Below are positions 8,613-17,196 of a DNA stretch of 64,000 nt, one piece after another. Positions within the stretch are counted from its first letter, which is position 1. Every line of letters begins with the position of its first letter. The notes under the pieces are model-generated. The model searched no databases and was not told the DNA's origin. It was given only the letters and a program-made list of their open reading frames with translations. The stretch is taken from positions 103,128 to 167,127 of the forward strand of contig JBFWRK010000011.1 in assembly GCA_050248955.1 (NCBI GenBank). The letters are read 5' to 3'. A program made the position numbers and the translations under genes. This DNA is from JBFWRK01 sp050248955 (GTDB lineage Bacteria; Actinomycetota; Acidimicrobiia; Acidimicrobiales; Ilumatobacteraceae).

Positions 8613-9266
8613 ATGAGCAACGTCGGCGTGCTCGACAAGGCAGTCGTCGTGCTGCGTGCCGTCGAGCACCATGGTCCGCTCGGTCTGGCCGATCTGCAAG
8701 CGGCGACCGGCATGCCGCGGGCGACGGCGTACCGGCTCGCCGCCGCGCTCGAGGTCCACGGCCTGCTCCGGCGCGACGCTGCCGGGCGGTTCGCGCTCGG
8801 TCTCGGCCTCGTCGGGCTCGGCCGCGCCGCGTCCGAGGGCTTCCCGCTCGCCGAGCTCGCCCGCACGACCCTGGAGGCCCTCCGCGACGAGACGGGCGAG
8901 AGCGTCCAGCTGTACGTGCGCGAGGGCGAGGCACGACGGTGCGTCGTCTCCCTGCAGTCGCCCCACGGCCTGCGCTGGATCGTGCCGGAGGGTGTGCTGC
9001 TGCCGATCGGCATCGGGTCGGCCGGGCGGATCCTGGCCGCGAGTCACGACGAGCTGCCGGGGCCGGCCTCGTGGGTCGAGAGCGTCGAGGAGCGGGAGAG
9101 GGGCGTCGCCTCGGTCAGCGCAGCTGTCGTCGATGCCGCCGGCTCGGTGGTCGGCGCGGTGAGCGTCTCGGGACCCGTCGAGCGGCTGTCCCGCTCGCCC
9201 GGCAGACGATTCGGCATCGCGACCGCCCGCGCCGCCGAGGCGATCAGCGCATCGCTCCGCCACTGA
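8613..9266 (+). CDS. IclR-family regulator, LtbR/NdgR type
   Basis: 217-aa transcription factor with N-terminal winged helix (GVLDKAVVVLRAVEHHG, recognition region GMPRATAYRLAAALEVHGLL, residues about 5-60) and the IclR effector domain beyond it. Divergent from leuCD, the arrangement of actinobacterial LtbR/AreB/NdgR, which control leucine and related amino-acid genes; that role is inferred from position and size. Start is the ATG abutting the tandem repeat; the frame stays open upstream through the repeat, but the domain begins just after this ATG. Effector binding residues cannot be assigned. Slightly short for the family (about 240). Confidence 0.9.
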   Translation: MSNVGVLDKAVVVLRAVEHHGPLGLADLQAATGMPRATAYRLAAALEVHGLLRRDAAGRFALGLGLVGLGRAASEGFPLAELARTTLEALRDETGESVQLYVREGEARRCVVSLQSPHGLRWIVPEGVLLPIGIGSAGRILAASHDELPGPASWVESVEERERGVASVSAAVVDAAGSVVGAVSVSGPVERLSRSPGRRFGIATARAAEAISASLRH

Positions 9267-9352
9267 CCGAGCTGAGGTTGATGGGCAGTTCTCTGCTCGC
9301 GGGCGCGCTGCACGCAGCTCTGTGGTCGCCGCCGGACCGGTCCGGTCCGGCT

Positions 9353-9434
9353 GCGCGCAGAGATCCGTGGGTGGGTCGAGTTCGGACCGCTCGTGTCCGG
9401 AGGCGCGCAGAGAACCGTGAGTGGGTCGAGTCGG
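9353..9434. repeat. 50-bp-period direct repeat
   Basis: GCGCGCAGAGATCCGTG (from 9353) recurs as GCGCGCAGAGAACCGTG (from 9403), each followed by GTGGGTCGAGT(T)CGG. The AGAGA(A/T)CCG core belongs to the family of GAGCAGAGAACCG elements scattered between genes in this window; TTCTCTGCTC at about 9290 is another half. Lies between the IclR gene and a hypothetical gene. Confidence 0.5.
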
Positions 9435-9479
9435 TCTGCGGACTTGCCGGTCGGACGGGGGGCGCGCACACCTGGGGCA

Positions 9480-10082
9480 ATGATCACCGACAACGCCTTC
9501 GCTGCTGCACTCGCCCACTGGCTCGATGCCCGCCTCGCCGTGCGTCCTCCCGCGGATGACGACCGCTCCGCCAACCGATCCCGCACTGCTGGCGATGCCG
9601 CGAGTGCTGCTCGTGCCGATGTCGGCCGTGCGGCGCGGCTGTTCGGGCTGACCGTGACGGACCCGGCGGCGGTCCCGCTGGGCGACGACGGCGCGGTGCG
9701 GTTCGTCGCCGTCGCCGAGGGCGAGGCATACGAGCTGGCCCGCGCCGTCGCACCACTCGCGATCCACCACCACGACGCGCTCGCGCTCGTCACCGAGGGC
9801 TGGGCCGCGCCGCTGCCCGCGGCCGGCGACGACGGTGAGCCCGCGCCGATTGTGCGCCCGAGTCGCGATCCGGAGCGTCGCCGGGTGCGCGTCACGACGG
9901 TCGCGCTCGACTCGGGTGCGGTCGGGACGGGCCTCCGCTGGCTCGACCGTGACGACGCCGCCCTCGATCCCGGCCCGGTCGCCGGCCCGCTCGCCGACGT
10001 GCTCCGGCGGGCGTGCGACATGACCGAGAAGACGGACAGGGCCGAACGAACGGAGGAGCGGGACCGGTCCTCCGCTGCGTAG
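9480..10082 (+). CDS. hypothetical protein (200 aa)
   Basis: Not recognised. The product begins MITDNAFAAALAHWLDAR, is Ala/Asp/Arg-rich, and has a charged linker near residue 40. A middle part, VRFVAVAEGEAYELARAVAPLAI followed by HHHDALALVTEGWAAPL, has a regular hydrophobic pattern resembling a compact alpha/beta fold. The C-terminal 20 residues are highly charged (TEKTDRAERTEERDR). No signal peptide or membrane segment. It precedes nadA by 58 bases on the same strand, so co-transcription is possible. Start ATG is chosen because upstream sequence is repeat DNA. Codon bias supports coding. Confidence 0.6.
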   Translation: MITDNAFAAALAHWLDARLAVRPPADDDRSANRSRTAGDAASAARADVGRAARLFGLTVTDPAAVPLGDDGAVRFVAVAEGEAYELARAVAPLAIHHHDALALVTEGWAAPLPAAGDDGEPAPIVRPSRDPERRRVRVTTVALDSGAVGTGLRWLDRDDAALDPGPVAGPLADVLRRACDMTEKTDRAERTEERDRSSAA

Positions 10083-10140
10083 CCTCATGGGTGTACCCGT
10101 CGAGCGATCCCGTCGTCCGGCGGCGAGGAGCCCGGTTGGC

Positions 10141-11142
10141 ATGAACATGACAGAGACCTCGACGATGTCCGCCGACGAGCGGACCGCATGGGCCGAGGAA
10201 GTGCGAGCGCTGGCGCGGGAGCGCGACGCGGTGATCCTCGCCCACAACTACCAGCTCCCGGAGATCCAGGACGTCGCCGATCACGTCGGCGACTCGCTCG
10301 GCCTCTCCCGCGTCGCGGCGAGCGTCGACGCCTCGACGATCGTGTTCTGCGGGGTCCACTTCATGGCGGAGACGGCGAAGATCCTCGCGCCCGAGAAGAC
10401 CGTGCTGATCCCCGACGAGCACGCCGGCTGCTCGCTCGCCGACACGATCACGGCAGGGCAGCTGCGGGCGTGGAAGGCCGAGCACCCGGGTTCCGTCGTC
10501 GTCTCCTACGTGAACACCACGGCCGCCGTGAAGGCGGAGACCGACATCTGCTGCACCTCGTCGAACGCGGTCGAGGTCGTCGAGTCGATCCCCGCCGACC
10601 AGCCGGTCCTGTTCTGCCCCGACCAGTTCCTCGGCGCCCACGTGCAGCGCATCACCGGCCGGGAGAACATGCACATCTGGCTCGGCGAGTGCCACGTCCA
10701 CGCCGGCATCAACGGCGCCGACCTCCGCGCCCGGGTCGAGGCCGAGCCGGACGCCGAGCTCTTCATCCACCCGGAGTGCGGCTGTGCGACGAGCGCGCTC
10801 TACCTCGCCGGCGCCGGTGTCGTGCCGGCGGACCGGACGCGGATCCTGTCGACGAGCGGCATGGTCAAGGCCGCGGAGGAGACGACAGCCCGCAAGGTGC
10901 TCGTCGCGACCGAGACCGGGATGCTCTACCAGTTGTCGAAGGCGAACCCGCTCGTGCTGTTCGAACCGGTCAACCGCGCCGCGGTGTGCAAGTACATGAA
11001 GATGATCACGGCACCCAAGCTCCTCCGTTCGCTGCGCGAGGGCAGGGACGTGGTCGACGTGCCGCCGGACATCGCCGCGAAGGCTCGGGCCTCGGTCGAG
11101 CGGATGATCGCGATCGGCACGCCCTCGAAGACCGCAGAGTGA
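10141..11142 (+). CDS. nadA: quinolinate synthase
   Basis: Condenses iminoaspartate with dihydroxyacetone phosphate to quinolinate in de novo NAD synthesis; a 4Fe-4S enzyme in the cytosol. 333 aa. NadA features: AVILAHNYQLPEIQDVADHVGDS at the N-terminus, the cluster Cys in VFCGVHFMAETAKIL, in DICCTSSNAV and in HPECGCATSALYLA, plus YVNTTAAVKA. Start at MNMTETSTMS is backed by GAGGAG 11 bases upstream; ATG 10087 is in frame but lacks one. First of a nadABC operon: nadB begins about 50 bases downstream. Confidence 0.97.
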   Translation: MNMTETSTMSADERTAWAEEVRALARERDAVILAHNYQLPEIQDVADHVGDSLGLSRVAASVDASTIVFCGVHFMAETAKILAPEKTVLIPDEHAGCSLADTITAGQLRAWKAEHPGSVVVSYVNTTAAVKAETDICCTSSNAVEVVESIPADQPVLFCPDQFLGAHVQRITGRENMHIWLGECHVHAGINGADLRARVEAEPDAELFIHPECGCATSALYLAGAGVVPADRTRILSTSGMVKAAEETTARKVLVATETGMLYQLSKANPLVLFEPVNRAAVCKYMKMITAPKLLRSLREGRDVVDVPPDIAAKARASVERMIAIGTPSKTAE

Positions 11143-11191
11143 GCGCGCCGCCGACCTGGACAGGGTCGTCGCGAGCGGGAGTCGTGCCGGC

Positions 11192-12856
11192 GTGATCGAG
11201 CTTGCCCGGCGACTCGCCGCTCCCGAGGCCACCTGGTCGCGCGAGGTCGAAGTCGTCGTCCTCGGATCCGGCGCGGCCGGCCTTGCGGCTGCGCTCGCGG
11301 CCCGCCCGACGCGCTCGGTGCTGATCGTGACCAAGGGCACGCTCGACGCGGGGAGCACCGCGTGGGCCCAGGGCGGTCTCGCCGGCGTGCTCGACCCGCA
11401 CGACTCGATCGAGAACCACGTGCGCGACACGCTCGCCGCTGGTGCCGGGCTCTGCGACGAGGCGGCCGTGCGCACGCTCGTGGTCGAGGCACCCGTGGCG
11501 ATCCGCTACCTGATGGAGCTCGGCGCGACGTTCGACCCCGACCAGCACGGCGAGCCGGCGCTCACCCGCGAAGGCGGTCACTCGCACAACCGCATCGTGC
11601 ATGCCGGGGGCGACCAGAGCGGGGCCGAGGTCCAGCGCACGCTCGACGAAGCGGCGGTGGCCGCCGGCGTCGAGGTGCTCGGCCGGTCCTTCGCGCTCGA
11701 CCTCGTCGTCGGGACCGGCCCGGACGGTGCGCCTGCGGCCTGTGGCGTGCGCATCGCGCAACTCGACGACGAAGGCCGCTGCAGCTCCGTCGGGATCGTG
11801 CATGCTCGCGCCGTCATCGTCGCGACCGGTGGCTACGGCCAGGTGTTCTCGTCGACGTCGAACCCACCTGCGCTCACCGGCGACGGGCTCGCACTGGCAC
11901 TGCGTGCGGGGCTGCCGGCGCGCGATCTCGAGTTCGTGCAGTTCCACCCGACCGTCCTCTGGCGGGGCGCCGACGCGACCGGACAGCAGGCGTTGATCAG
12001 CGAAGCCGTGCGCGGTGAGGGCGCGATCCTCTTCGACGGGCTCGGCCGCCGTGTGATGCAGGGGGTGCACCCGCAGGAGGACCTGGCGCCGAGGGACGTG
12101 GTGGCGTCGGCGATCAGCAAGCGCATGGCCGAAGCACCCGGCGGCATCGGCGATCACGTCTTCCTCGACGCGACGCACATGGGCGAGCGCTTCTACACGA
12201 GGTTCCCGAGCATCTCCGCCGCGTGCCAGTCCGCCGGGATCGATCCTGCTCGCGAGCGAATCCCGGTGTCGCCTGCCGCGCACTACGTCTGCGGCGGGAT
12301 CGTCGCCGATCTGGACGGGCGCACCGGGATGGCCGGCCTGTACGCGGTCGGCGAGGTGGCGTGCACCGGCGTGCACGGCGCGAACCGGCTCGCTTCGAAC
12401 TCGCTGACCGAAGGCGTGGTCGCCGGGACCCGTGCAGGGCGCGCGCTGGCCGCCGCACTGCCGCCCGCCGCGACACCACCTGCGGACGCGCTCGCAGCCG
12501 TCGACGGCCCGTTGATCAACCCCGCCCAGCGTGTCGACATCCGATCCGCGATGTCACGCAACGTCGGGGTGTTGCGCAGCCCGCGTGGCCTGCTCAGCGT
12601 GCGCCACATGCTCGATGCGCTCGTGGAGGCGACGACGCTTGCCGTCACCGGCTCGCAGCGGGCGTGGGAGGCGACGAACCTGCTGACCGTGGCGCGGGCG
12701 GTGGCGTCGGCTGCCGCGGAGCGCACCGAGAGCCGGGGCTGCCATCGCCGGACCGACTGGACCGAGCCGCGCGACATCTGGCTGACCCACCTCGACGTCC
12801 GGCTCGACGCGGCCGACCGCATCACCATCAGTGGTGCGCCACGGGAGGACACGTGA
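11192..12856 (+). CDS. nadB: L-aspartate oxidase
   Basis: Flavoenzyme oxidising L-aspartate to iminoaspartate, which NadA uses. 554 aa, fumarate reductase/succinate dehydrogenase flavoprotein family. FAD-binding GSGAAGLAAALAA near residue 25, then STAWAQGGLAGVLDP, the substrate loop EGGHSHNRIVHAGGDQSG, ATGGYGQVF, and near the C-terminal half SPAAHYVCGGIVADLDGRT and GLYAVGEVACTGVHGANRLA. Starts at GTG. Its stop overlaps the nadC start by one base (TGATG), indicating coupling. The last 80 residues form the helical capping domain. Confidence 0.97.
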   Translation: MIELARRLAAPEATWSREVEVVVLGSGAAGLAAALAARPTRSVLIVTKGTLDAGSTAWAQGGLAGVLDPHDSIENHVRDTLAAGAGLCDEAAVRTLVVEAPVAIRYLMELGATFDPDQHGEPALTREGGHSHNRIVHAGGDQSGAEVQRTLDEAAVAAGVEVLGRSFALDLVVGTGPDGAPAACGVRIAQLDDEGRCSSVGIVHARAVIVATGGYGQVFSSTSNPPALTGDGLALALRAGLPARDLEFVQFHPTVLWRGADATGQQALISEAVRGEGAILFDGLGRRVMQGVHPQEDLAPRDVVASAISKRMAEAPGGIGDHVFLDATHMGERFYTRFPSISAACQSAGIDPARERIPVSPAAHYVCGGIVADLDGRTGMAGLYAVGEVACTGVHGANRLASNSLTEGVVAGTRAGRALAAALPPAATPPADALAAVDGPLINPAQRVDIRSAMSRNVGVLRSPRGLLSVRHMLDALVEATTLAVTGSQRAWEATNLLTVARAVASAAAERTESRGCHRRTDWTEPRDIWLTHLDVRLDAADRITISGAPREDT

Positions 12857-13779
12857 TGTTCCAGTTCCACCCCCTGTCGGAGGCGACCCGACGCGAGCTC
12901 GCCCAGGGTGGGCTCGACCCCGACGCCGTCGCCGCGCTCGTCCGGCTCTCGATCGCCGAGGACCTCGCCGGTGGGATCGACGTCACGTCGACCGCGACGG
13001 TACCGGCCACGCAGCGCTCCGTCGGGCAGTTCGGCGCTCGCGCGGACGGCGTGCTGGCCGGGCTCCCCGTCGCGGCGGCCGTGATCGAGGCCGTGTGCGG
13101 CGATGAGGCATCTGCGTTCGAGTACCTCTGCCACGACGGTGACCGCGTCGAGGCAGGCACCGCAGTCGCTCGGGTCGACGCACCGACCAGGCTGCTCCTC
13201 ACGGCCGAGCGGTCTGCGCTCAACCTGCTGTGCCACCTGTCGGGGGTGGCGACGTTGACCCGCCGGTGGGCCGACGCCCTCGCGGGCACGCCGGCACGCG
13301 TGCGTGACACACGCAAGACGACGCCTGGCCTGCGGGCACTGGAGAAGTACGCGGTGCGCTGCGGCGGCGGCATCAACCACCGGATGGCGCTGTCCGACGC
13401 CGCGCTCGTGAAGGACAACCACGTGCTCGCTGCCGGGGGCGTCGCCGAGGCCTTCGCCCGCGTCAGGGGGCTCGCTGCCGACATCCCGGTGGAGATCGAG
13501 GTCGATTCGCTCGACGGGATGCGAGAGGCGGTCGCTGCCGGCGCCGACGTGATCCTGCTCGACAACTTCACCGTCGACGAACTGCGCCGCGCGGTCGCGT
13601 TGCGCGCCGAGCTCGGTGCGGCCGTCGTGCTCGAGGCGAGCGGCGGGCTGACGCTCGAGAACGCCCGGGCGGTCGGCGAGACCGGTGTCGACTTCATCGC
13701 CGTCGGCGAGCTGACGCACTCGGCGCGGGTGCTCGATCTCGGGCTCGATCTGCAGACGGTGACGAACCTCGCCGAGTGA
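12856..13779 (+). CDS. nadC: nicotinate-nucleotide pyrophosphorylase (quinolinate phosphoribosyltransferase)
   Basis: Converts quinolinate and PRPP to nicotinate mononucleotide, finishing the NadA-NadB-NadC route. 307 aa. Typical sequence: AEDLAGGIDVTSTATVP near residue 35, ERSALNLLCHLSGVATLTR, the active-site strand RDTRKTTPGLRALEKYAVRCGGG, HRMALSDAALVKDNH, EIEVDS, ILLDNF, and LEASGGLTLENARAVGETGVD. An in-frame GTG three bases upstream of the chosen ATG cannot be excluded. Ends three bases from a convergent lipoprotein gene, so the two share a terminator region that shows no obvious hairpin. Confidence 0.97.
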   Translation: MFQFHPLSEATRRELAQGGLDPDAVAALVRLSIAEDLAGGIDVTSTATVPATQRSVGQFGARADGVLAGLPVAAAVIEAVCGDEASAFEYLCHDGDRVEAGTAVARVDAPTRLLLTAERSALNLLCHLSGVATLTRRWADALAGTPARVRDTRKTTPGLRALEKYAVRCGGGINHRMALSDAALVKDNHVLAAGGVAEAFARVRGLAADIPVEIEVDSLDGMREAVAAGADVILLDNFTVDELRRAVALRAELGAAVVLEASGGLTLENARAVGETGVDFIAVGELTHSARVLDLGLDLQTVTNLAE

Positions 13780-13782
13780 CGG

Positions 13783-14691
13783 TCAGGCCACGGCGACGAC
13801 GTCGACCACGAGGACGAGATCAATGCCGGCAGGCAGCCCGAGCTCCTCGTTGCCCGCGTCGCCGAACGCGTCGGCCGGCGGGATGGTCATCAACCGGCGG
13901 CCGCCCACCTTCATCCCGAGCAGGCCGTTGTAGAGCCCGGAGATCGTCTGCGACTCCGAGGCCTCCAGCGCGACCGGCCCGCCCTGACCCCACGTGGTGT
14001 TGATCTCCTCGGCCGTGTCGCCACGATACGCGGCGATCTCCACGAAGACCATGGCGCCGTCGACGACCTCGTCGCCCTCGCCGACGACGAGGTCCTCCGT
14101 GCTGAGCTCGGTGGCGCCGGTCGACGCGGGCACGGCCTCCGTCGGGGCATCGGCGGGGTCGCTCGCGGGCACGACGGCGACGACGTCGATGACGAACGTC
14201 AGCGCGTCGCCGGCCTGGATGACATCGCCCTGCGGCTCGTCGCCGTACGCGAGGTCGGCGGGGATGTCGAGCTGGCGGCGACCGCCGGTCTTGACGCCGA
14301 CGAGCCCCTGCTCCCAACCCGGGATGACGCCGCCGGCACCGAGCGTCACCGGGAACATCTGGCCGCTGTCGTAGCTGTTGTCGAACTCCGTGCCATCTGC
14401 CGAGCGGACGCCCACGTAGTTGACGAGCACGGTGTCACCATCGGCCGCTCCGGCGCCGGTGCCGTCCTCGAGATCGGTGATGACGAGCTCGGTGGGCAGT
14501 TCGGCCGGGATCGAGACGGCCGGCTTGTCGGTGCTCGCGGCGTCGGTCGCCGAGTCGCTCGCGGCGTCGACGGAGGTGGGCGCGGCCGAATCAGATGACT
14601 CGCTGCCGCTGGCGCTGCTGTCGCCGCAGCCGGCTGCGACGAGCAGCGAGAGCACAGCGAGCGGGCCGGCGAGATGGTGCGAACGCATCAT
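13783..14691 (-). CDS. FKBP-type peptidyl-prolyl isomerase lipoprotein, two domains
   Basis: Predicted secreted lipoprotein (302 aa) with signal peptide MMRSHHLAGPLAVLSLLVAAGCGDSS style: lipobox VAAGC, Cys near residue 22. A Ser/Ala/Asp-rich linker follows, then FKBP domain 1 (about 75-172: VLVNYVGVRSADGTEFDNSY, GVIPGWEQGLVGVKTGGRRQLDIP, LAYGDEPQG) and a diverged domain 2 (about 195-300: LYNGLLGMKVGGRRLMTIPPADAFGD). Domain 2 lacks the usual first strand signature, so it may be structural. Last gene of a run greA, hydrolase, UbiB-like kinase, this gene. Folding helper at the cell surface is inferred. Confidence 0.92.
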   Translation of the reverse strand: MMRSHHLAGPLAVLSLLVAAGCGDSSASGSESSDSAAPTSVDAASDSATDAASTDKPAVSIPAELPTELVITDLEDGTGAGAADGDTVLVNYVGVRSADGTEFDNSYDSGQMFPVTLGAGGVIPGWEQGLVGVKTGGRRQLDIPADLAYGDEPQGDVIQAGDALTFVIDVVAVVPASDPADAPTEAVPASTGATELSTEDLVVGEGDEVVDGAMVFVEIAAYRGDTAEEINTTWGQGGPVALEASESQTISGLYNGLLGMKVGGRRLMTIPPADAFGDAGNEELGLPAGIDLVLVVDVVAVA

Positions 14692-14715
14692 CCGAACCTA
14701 CCGGCAGCGCTCGGA

Positions 14716-16278
14716 TCAGCGGTCGGCCGGGGCGGAAGTCACCAGTTTCACAGGAAGCCCGGTGAGCCAGTCGGCCTCGGCCGCCCCCATCGCCGTCGAG
14801 GCGTCGGCGTCGACCATCGGCCAGAGCTCCTCGGCGATCCGGCGGTAGTTGCCGCGGGCCCGCAACTGGCCGAGGATCGCGTACAGGCCGAGGTTGATCC
14901 GCTGGATGAACACGAACGACTTGGGGACGGTCGCGTACTGCGCGATCGGTGACGTGCGATCGAACGTGTGGCGCACGATCGACGAGGAGTACTCCGGCGT
15001 CCAGACCATCTCGCGGTCGTGGCGCACGGGGTCGTAGAAGCGCGAGAAGTACCGGCCCGCCTCCTCCGTCTCCACCGGCGCGCCGCGCTGCAACATGCCC
15101 GCGTGCTCGATGATCCGCCGGTACTCCGCCGGGTCCGGCTCGATGACGGCGGCCGAGATCATCCGCTGGAACATGTCGACCTCGGTCGGCGTGAAGTGCT
15201 TCACGAGGCCGAAGTCCAGGAACGTCACCTTGCCACCGGGATGGAACAGGTAGTTGCCGGGATGGGGGTCGCCGTTGAATGCTCGGAACCGGTAGAGGCT
15301 CCGGAAGACGAACCGGAAGATCGCCTCGGCGGCCTGGTCGCGCTCGTCCTGCGTCCACGTGAGGACCTCCTCGAAGCGGTGGCCGGTGGCGAGCTCGGTC
15401 GTCAGCACGCGTGACGTCGAGAAGTGCTCCAACACTTCCGGCACGTGGAAGTGCGGATGGTCGCGGTAGTAGTCGGCGAACGCTTGCTGGTTGCGGGCTT
15501 CGAGGCGGTAGTCGAGCTCGTCCGTGAGGCGCTCACGGATCTCCTCGACCATGTCGGTCGGGTCGAGGCTGCCGAAGCCCTGTTTGAGGATCGCGCCGAG
15601 GAGGTCGGCGTTCGCGAGGTCGGCCGTGATCGCCTCCTGCACGCCGGGGTACTGCACCTTCACCGCGACGGCGCGCTCCGTTCCCGAAGCCGGATCGAAG
15701 ACGATCGCACGGTGGACCTGGCCGATCGACGCCGCCGCGATCGGTACCGGATCCCACTCGAGGAACAGCTCGGTGGGCGGCGCGCCGAGCTCGCGCTCGA
15801 TCACCTCGGCGGCGAGCGCTGCCGACATCGGCGGAGCCTGCGATTGCAGTTGCGCGAGCGCGAGCCGCATCGGTTCGGGCAGGCCCTCGTCGAGGTAGCT
15901 CGCCATCTGGCCGAGCTTCATCAGCGCGCCCTTCATCTGCCCGAGGCGCTCGGCGACCGCATCCGCCGTCCGCAGCTCACGTTCGCGATCGAGCTCGACG
16001 CGCCGCTCGGCCGATGCGAACACCTTGCGCGCAGAGGTGGAGGCGTAGACGGTGCCGACGTTCGCGCCGAGCTGTGCCAGCTGGACGTTGCGGCCGAACC
16101 GGCTCCGGCGCCCCACCGCCGCCCGATTCGCGCCTTTGTGGCGTCTGGTGTGCCCGTGGCGCACCCTGGACGCCACAAAGGCGGCAACGAGCACGGTGAC
16201 GGTCACGATGAAGCCCGGGATCAGGCCCGAGGTCCGGGCCCCCGTGCGGGTCCGGGCTCGGGTGCCGGAGCGGATCAT
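14716..16278 (-). CDS. ABC1/UbiB-family atypical kinase
   Basis: Member of the UbiB/ADCK family of atypical kinases/ATPases (520 aa). Family marks: KxGQ motif in GALMKLGQMASYLDEGLPE, Ala-rich loop PIAAASIGQVHRA, VAVKVQYPGV, DPHPGNYLF (catalytic) and FLDFGLVKHF (metal Asp). One membrane segment near the N-terminus (GLIPGFIVTVTVLVAAFVAS). The start ATG overlaps the upstream hydrolase stop by four bases. Oddity: just after the membrane segment the gene contains a perfect 15-bp-arm hairpin element (16131-16183), encoding the basic stretch around RHGHTRRHKGANR. Role in lipid or quinone handling is inferred from family. Confidence 0.92.
   Translation of the reverse strand: MIRSGTRARTRTGARTSGLIPGFIVTVTVLVAAFVASRVRHGHTRRHKGANRAAVGRRSRFGRNVQLAQLGANVGTVYASTSARKVFASAERRVELDRERELRTADAVAERLGQMKGALMKLGQMASYLDEGLPEPMRLALAQLQSQAPPMSAALAAEVIERELGAPPTELFLEWDPVPIAAASIGQVHRAIVFDPASGTERAVAVKVQYPGVQEAITADLANADLLGAILKQGFGSLDPTDMVEEIRERLTDELDYRLEARNQQAFADYYRDHPHFHVPEVLEHFSTSRVLTTELATGHRFEEVLTWTQDERDQAAEAIFRFVFRSLYRFRAFNGDPHPGNYLFHPGGKVTFLDFGLVKHFTPTEVDMFQRMISAAVIEPDPAEYRRIIEHAGMLQRGAPVETEEAGRYFSRFYDPVRHDREMVWTPEYSSSIVRHTFDRTSPIAQYATVPKSFVFIQRINLGLYAILGQLRARGNYRRIAEELWPMVDADASTAMGAAEADWLTGLPVKLVTSAPADR
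16131..16183. repeat. TTTGTGGCG hairpin element inside the kinase gene
   Basis: Arms CGCCTTTGTGGCGTC (16131-16145) and GACGCCACAAAGGCG (16169-16183) are perfectly complementary over 15 bp; the 23-nt loop holds a second imperfect hairpin (GGTGTGCC / GGCGCACC). A degraded copy lies at 1560-1612. In the coding sequence it gives an Arg/His-rich segment between the membrane helix and the kinase domain, in frame. Confidence 0.75.
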
Positions 16279-17192
16279 GAGCGTTCGAGGACGCCGAGGC
16301 ACGCTCGTTCGAGCGCCGGGACGAACGTGTCCGCCTTGGCGACGATCGCGTCGTGGTCCCCGTCGATCGGGAACGCCTGGGCGCCGGTGATCCCCTGGAA
16401 CAGCCGGATCTGGCGGCGCACCGGCACGACCCGGTCGCGCATCGTGATCAGCACGGACGTCGGCACGTCGATCTCGCCGAGCCACTCTCGCGCCGAGAAC
16501 GATCCGATCCGCCCGCCTGCCTCGAGGATCATCCGCCAGTCGTGCCGGTTCACCTGCTCCAGCGCCCAGGGCTCCCACGTGCCGGCCTTGCGTTGGAGGA
16601 AGAACTGGTCGGTCAGCCACGAGCGCGCCTTCACCGGCGTCGCCCGCGAGAGCCCCGCCAGGCTGGACAACCCGAGGAAGTTCAACCGCTCGCTCCGCGA
16701 CCTCGAGAAGTACGGCGCCGTGGCGCAGAGCACGAGGCCTTGCACGCGCTCGGGGTGGCGCCTCCAGGTGAGGAGCGCCACGGGTCCGCCCATGGAGTAG
16801 CCGAGGACGAGCGCCCGGTCGATGCCCCGAGCGTCGAGCACTGCCACGGCATCGTCGGCGCAGTCCTCGAGCCGGAAGGCCCTCCTCGTACGCAGGCCGC
16901 GGCCGTGCCCCCGATGGTCGAGCGCGATGACGCGGTACGTGCGGGCGAGCTCGTGGTAGCAGGTGAAGAAGTTCAAGTCCGCGGTCGTCGTCCAGCCGTG
17001 GAGGAGCAGGACCGTGGGCGCGTCAGGCGTCGGCCCGGCCAGCTCGCGCACGAACGTGACGCCGCGACCCGGGAGCTCGAGCGCCTGACCCGGCGGGAGC
17101 GTCGGTGTCAGGATCGGTGCCGTCAGGATCGGTGTCGTCAGGATCACGGCCTCTGCAGACGGTGACAAACCCGAGCTGAAGCTCAGATCCAT
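16275..17192 (-). CDS. alpha/beta hydrolase
   Basis: Alpha/beta-hydrolase fold protein, 305 aa. Oxyanion-region HGW in VLLLHGWTTTADLNFF, then ALDHRGHGRG, nucleophile elbow GYSMGG (Ser about residue 132), acid region TMRDRVVPVRRQ and catalytic His in IDGDHDAI. Closest in style to haloperoxidase/lipase-like esterases; the substrate is unknown. The N-terminal 35 residues carry a short repeat (ILTTPILTAPILTPTLP). Four bases downstream of greA and overlapping the UbiB-like kinase gene by four bases, so part of the same operon; the kinase pairing hints at lipid metabolism. Confidence 0.9.
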   Translation of the reverse strand: MDLSFSSGLSPSAEAVILTTPILTAPILTPTLPPGQALELPGRGVTFVRELAGPTPDAPTVLLLHGWTTTADLNFFTCYHELARTYRVIALDHRGHGRGLRTRRAFRLEDCADDAVAVLDARGIDRALVLGYSMGGPVALLTWRRHPERVQGLVLCATAPYFSRSRSERLNFLGLSSLAGLSRATPVKARSWLTDQFFLQRKAGTWEPWALEQVNRHDWRMILEAGGRIGSFSAREWLGEIDVPTSVLITMRDRVVPVRRQIRLFQGITGAQAFPIDGDHDAIVAKADTFVPALERACLGVLERS

Positions 17193-17196
17193 GTGG

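Noticed and set aside
6279..10247. A single 1,322-codon minus-strand gene
   Set aside because: Only its last 197 codons (LeuD) are protein-like; the rest is antisense to leuC, IclR and the hypothetical gene, a by-product of high GC content.
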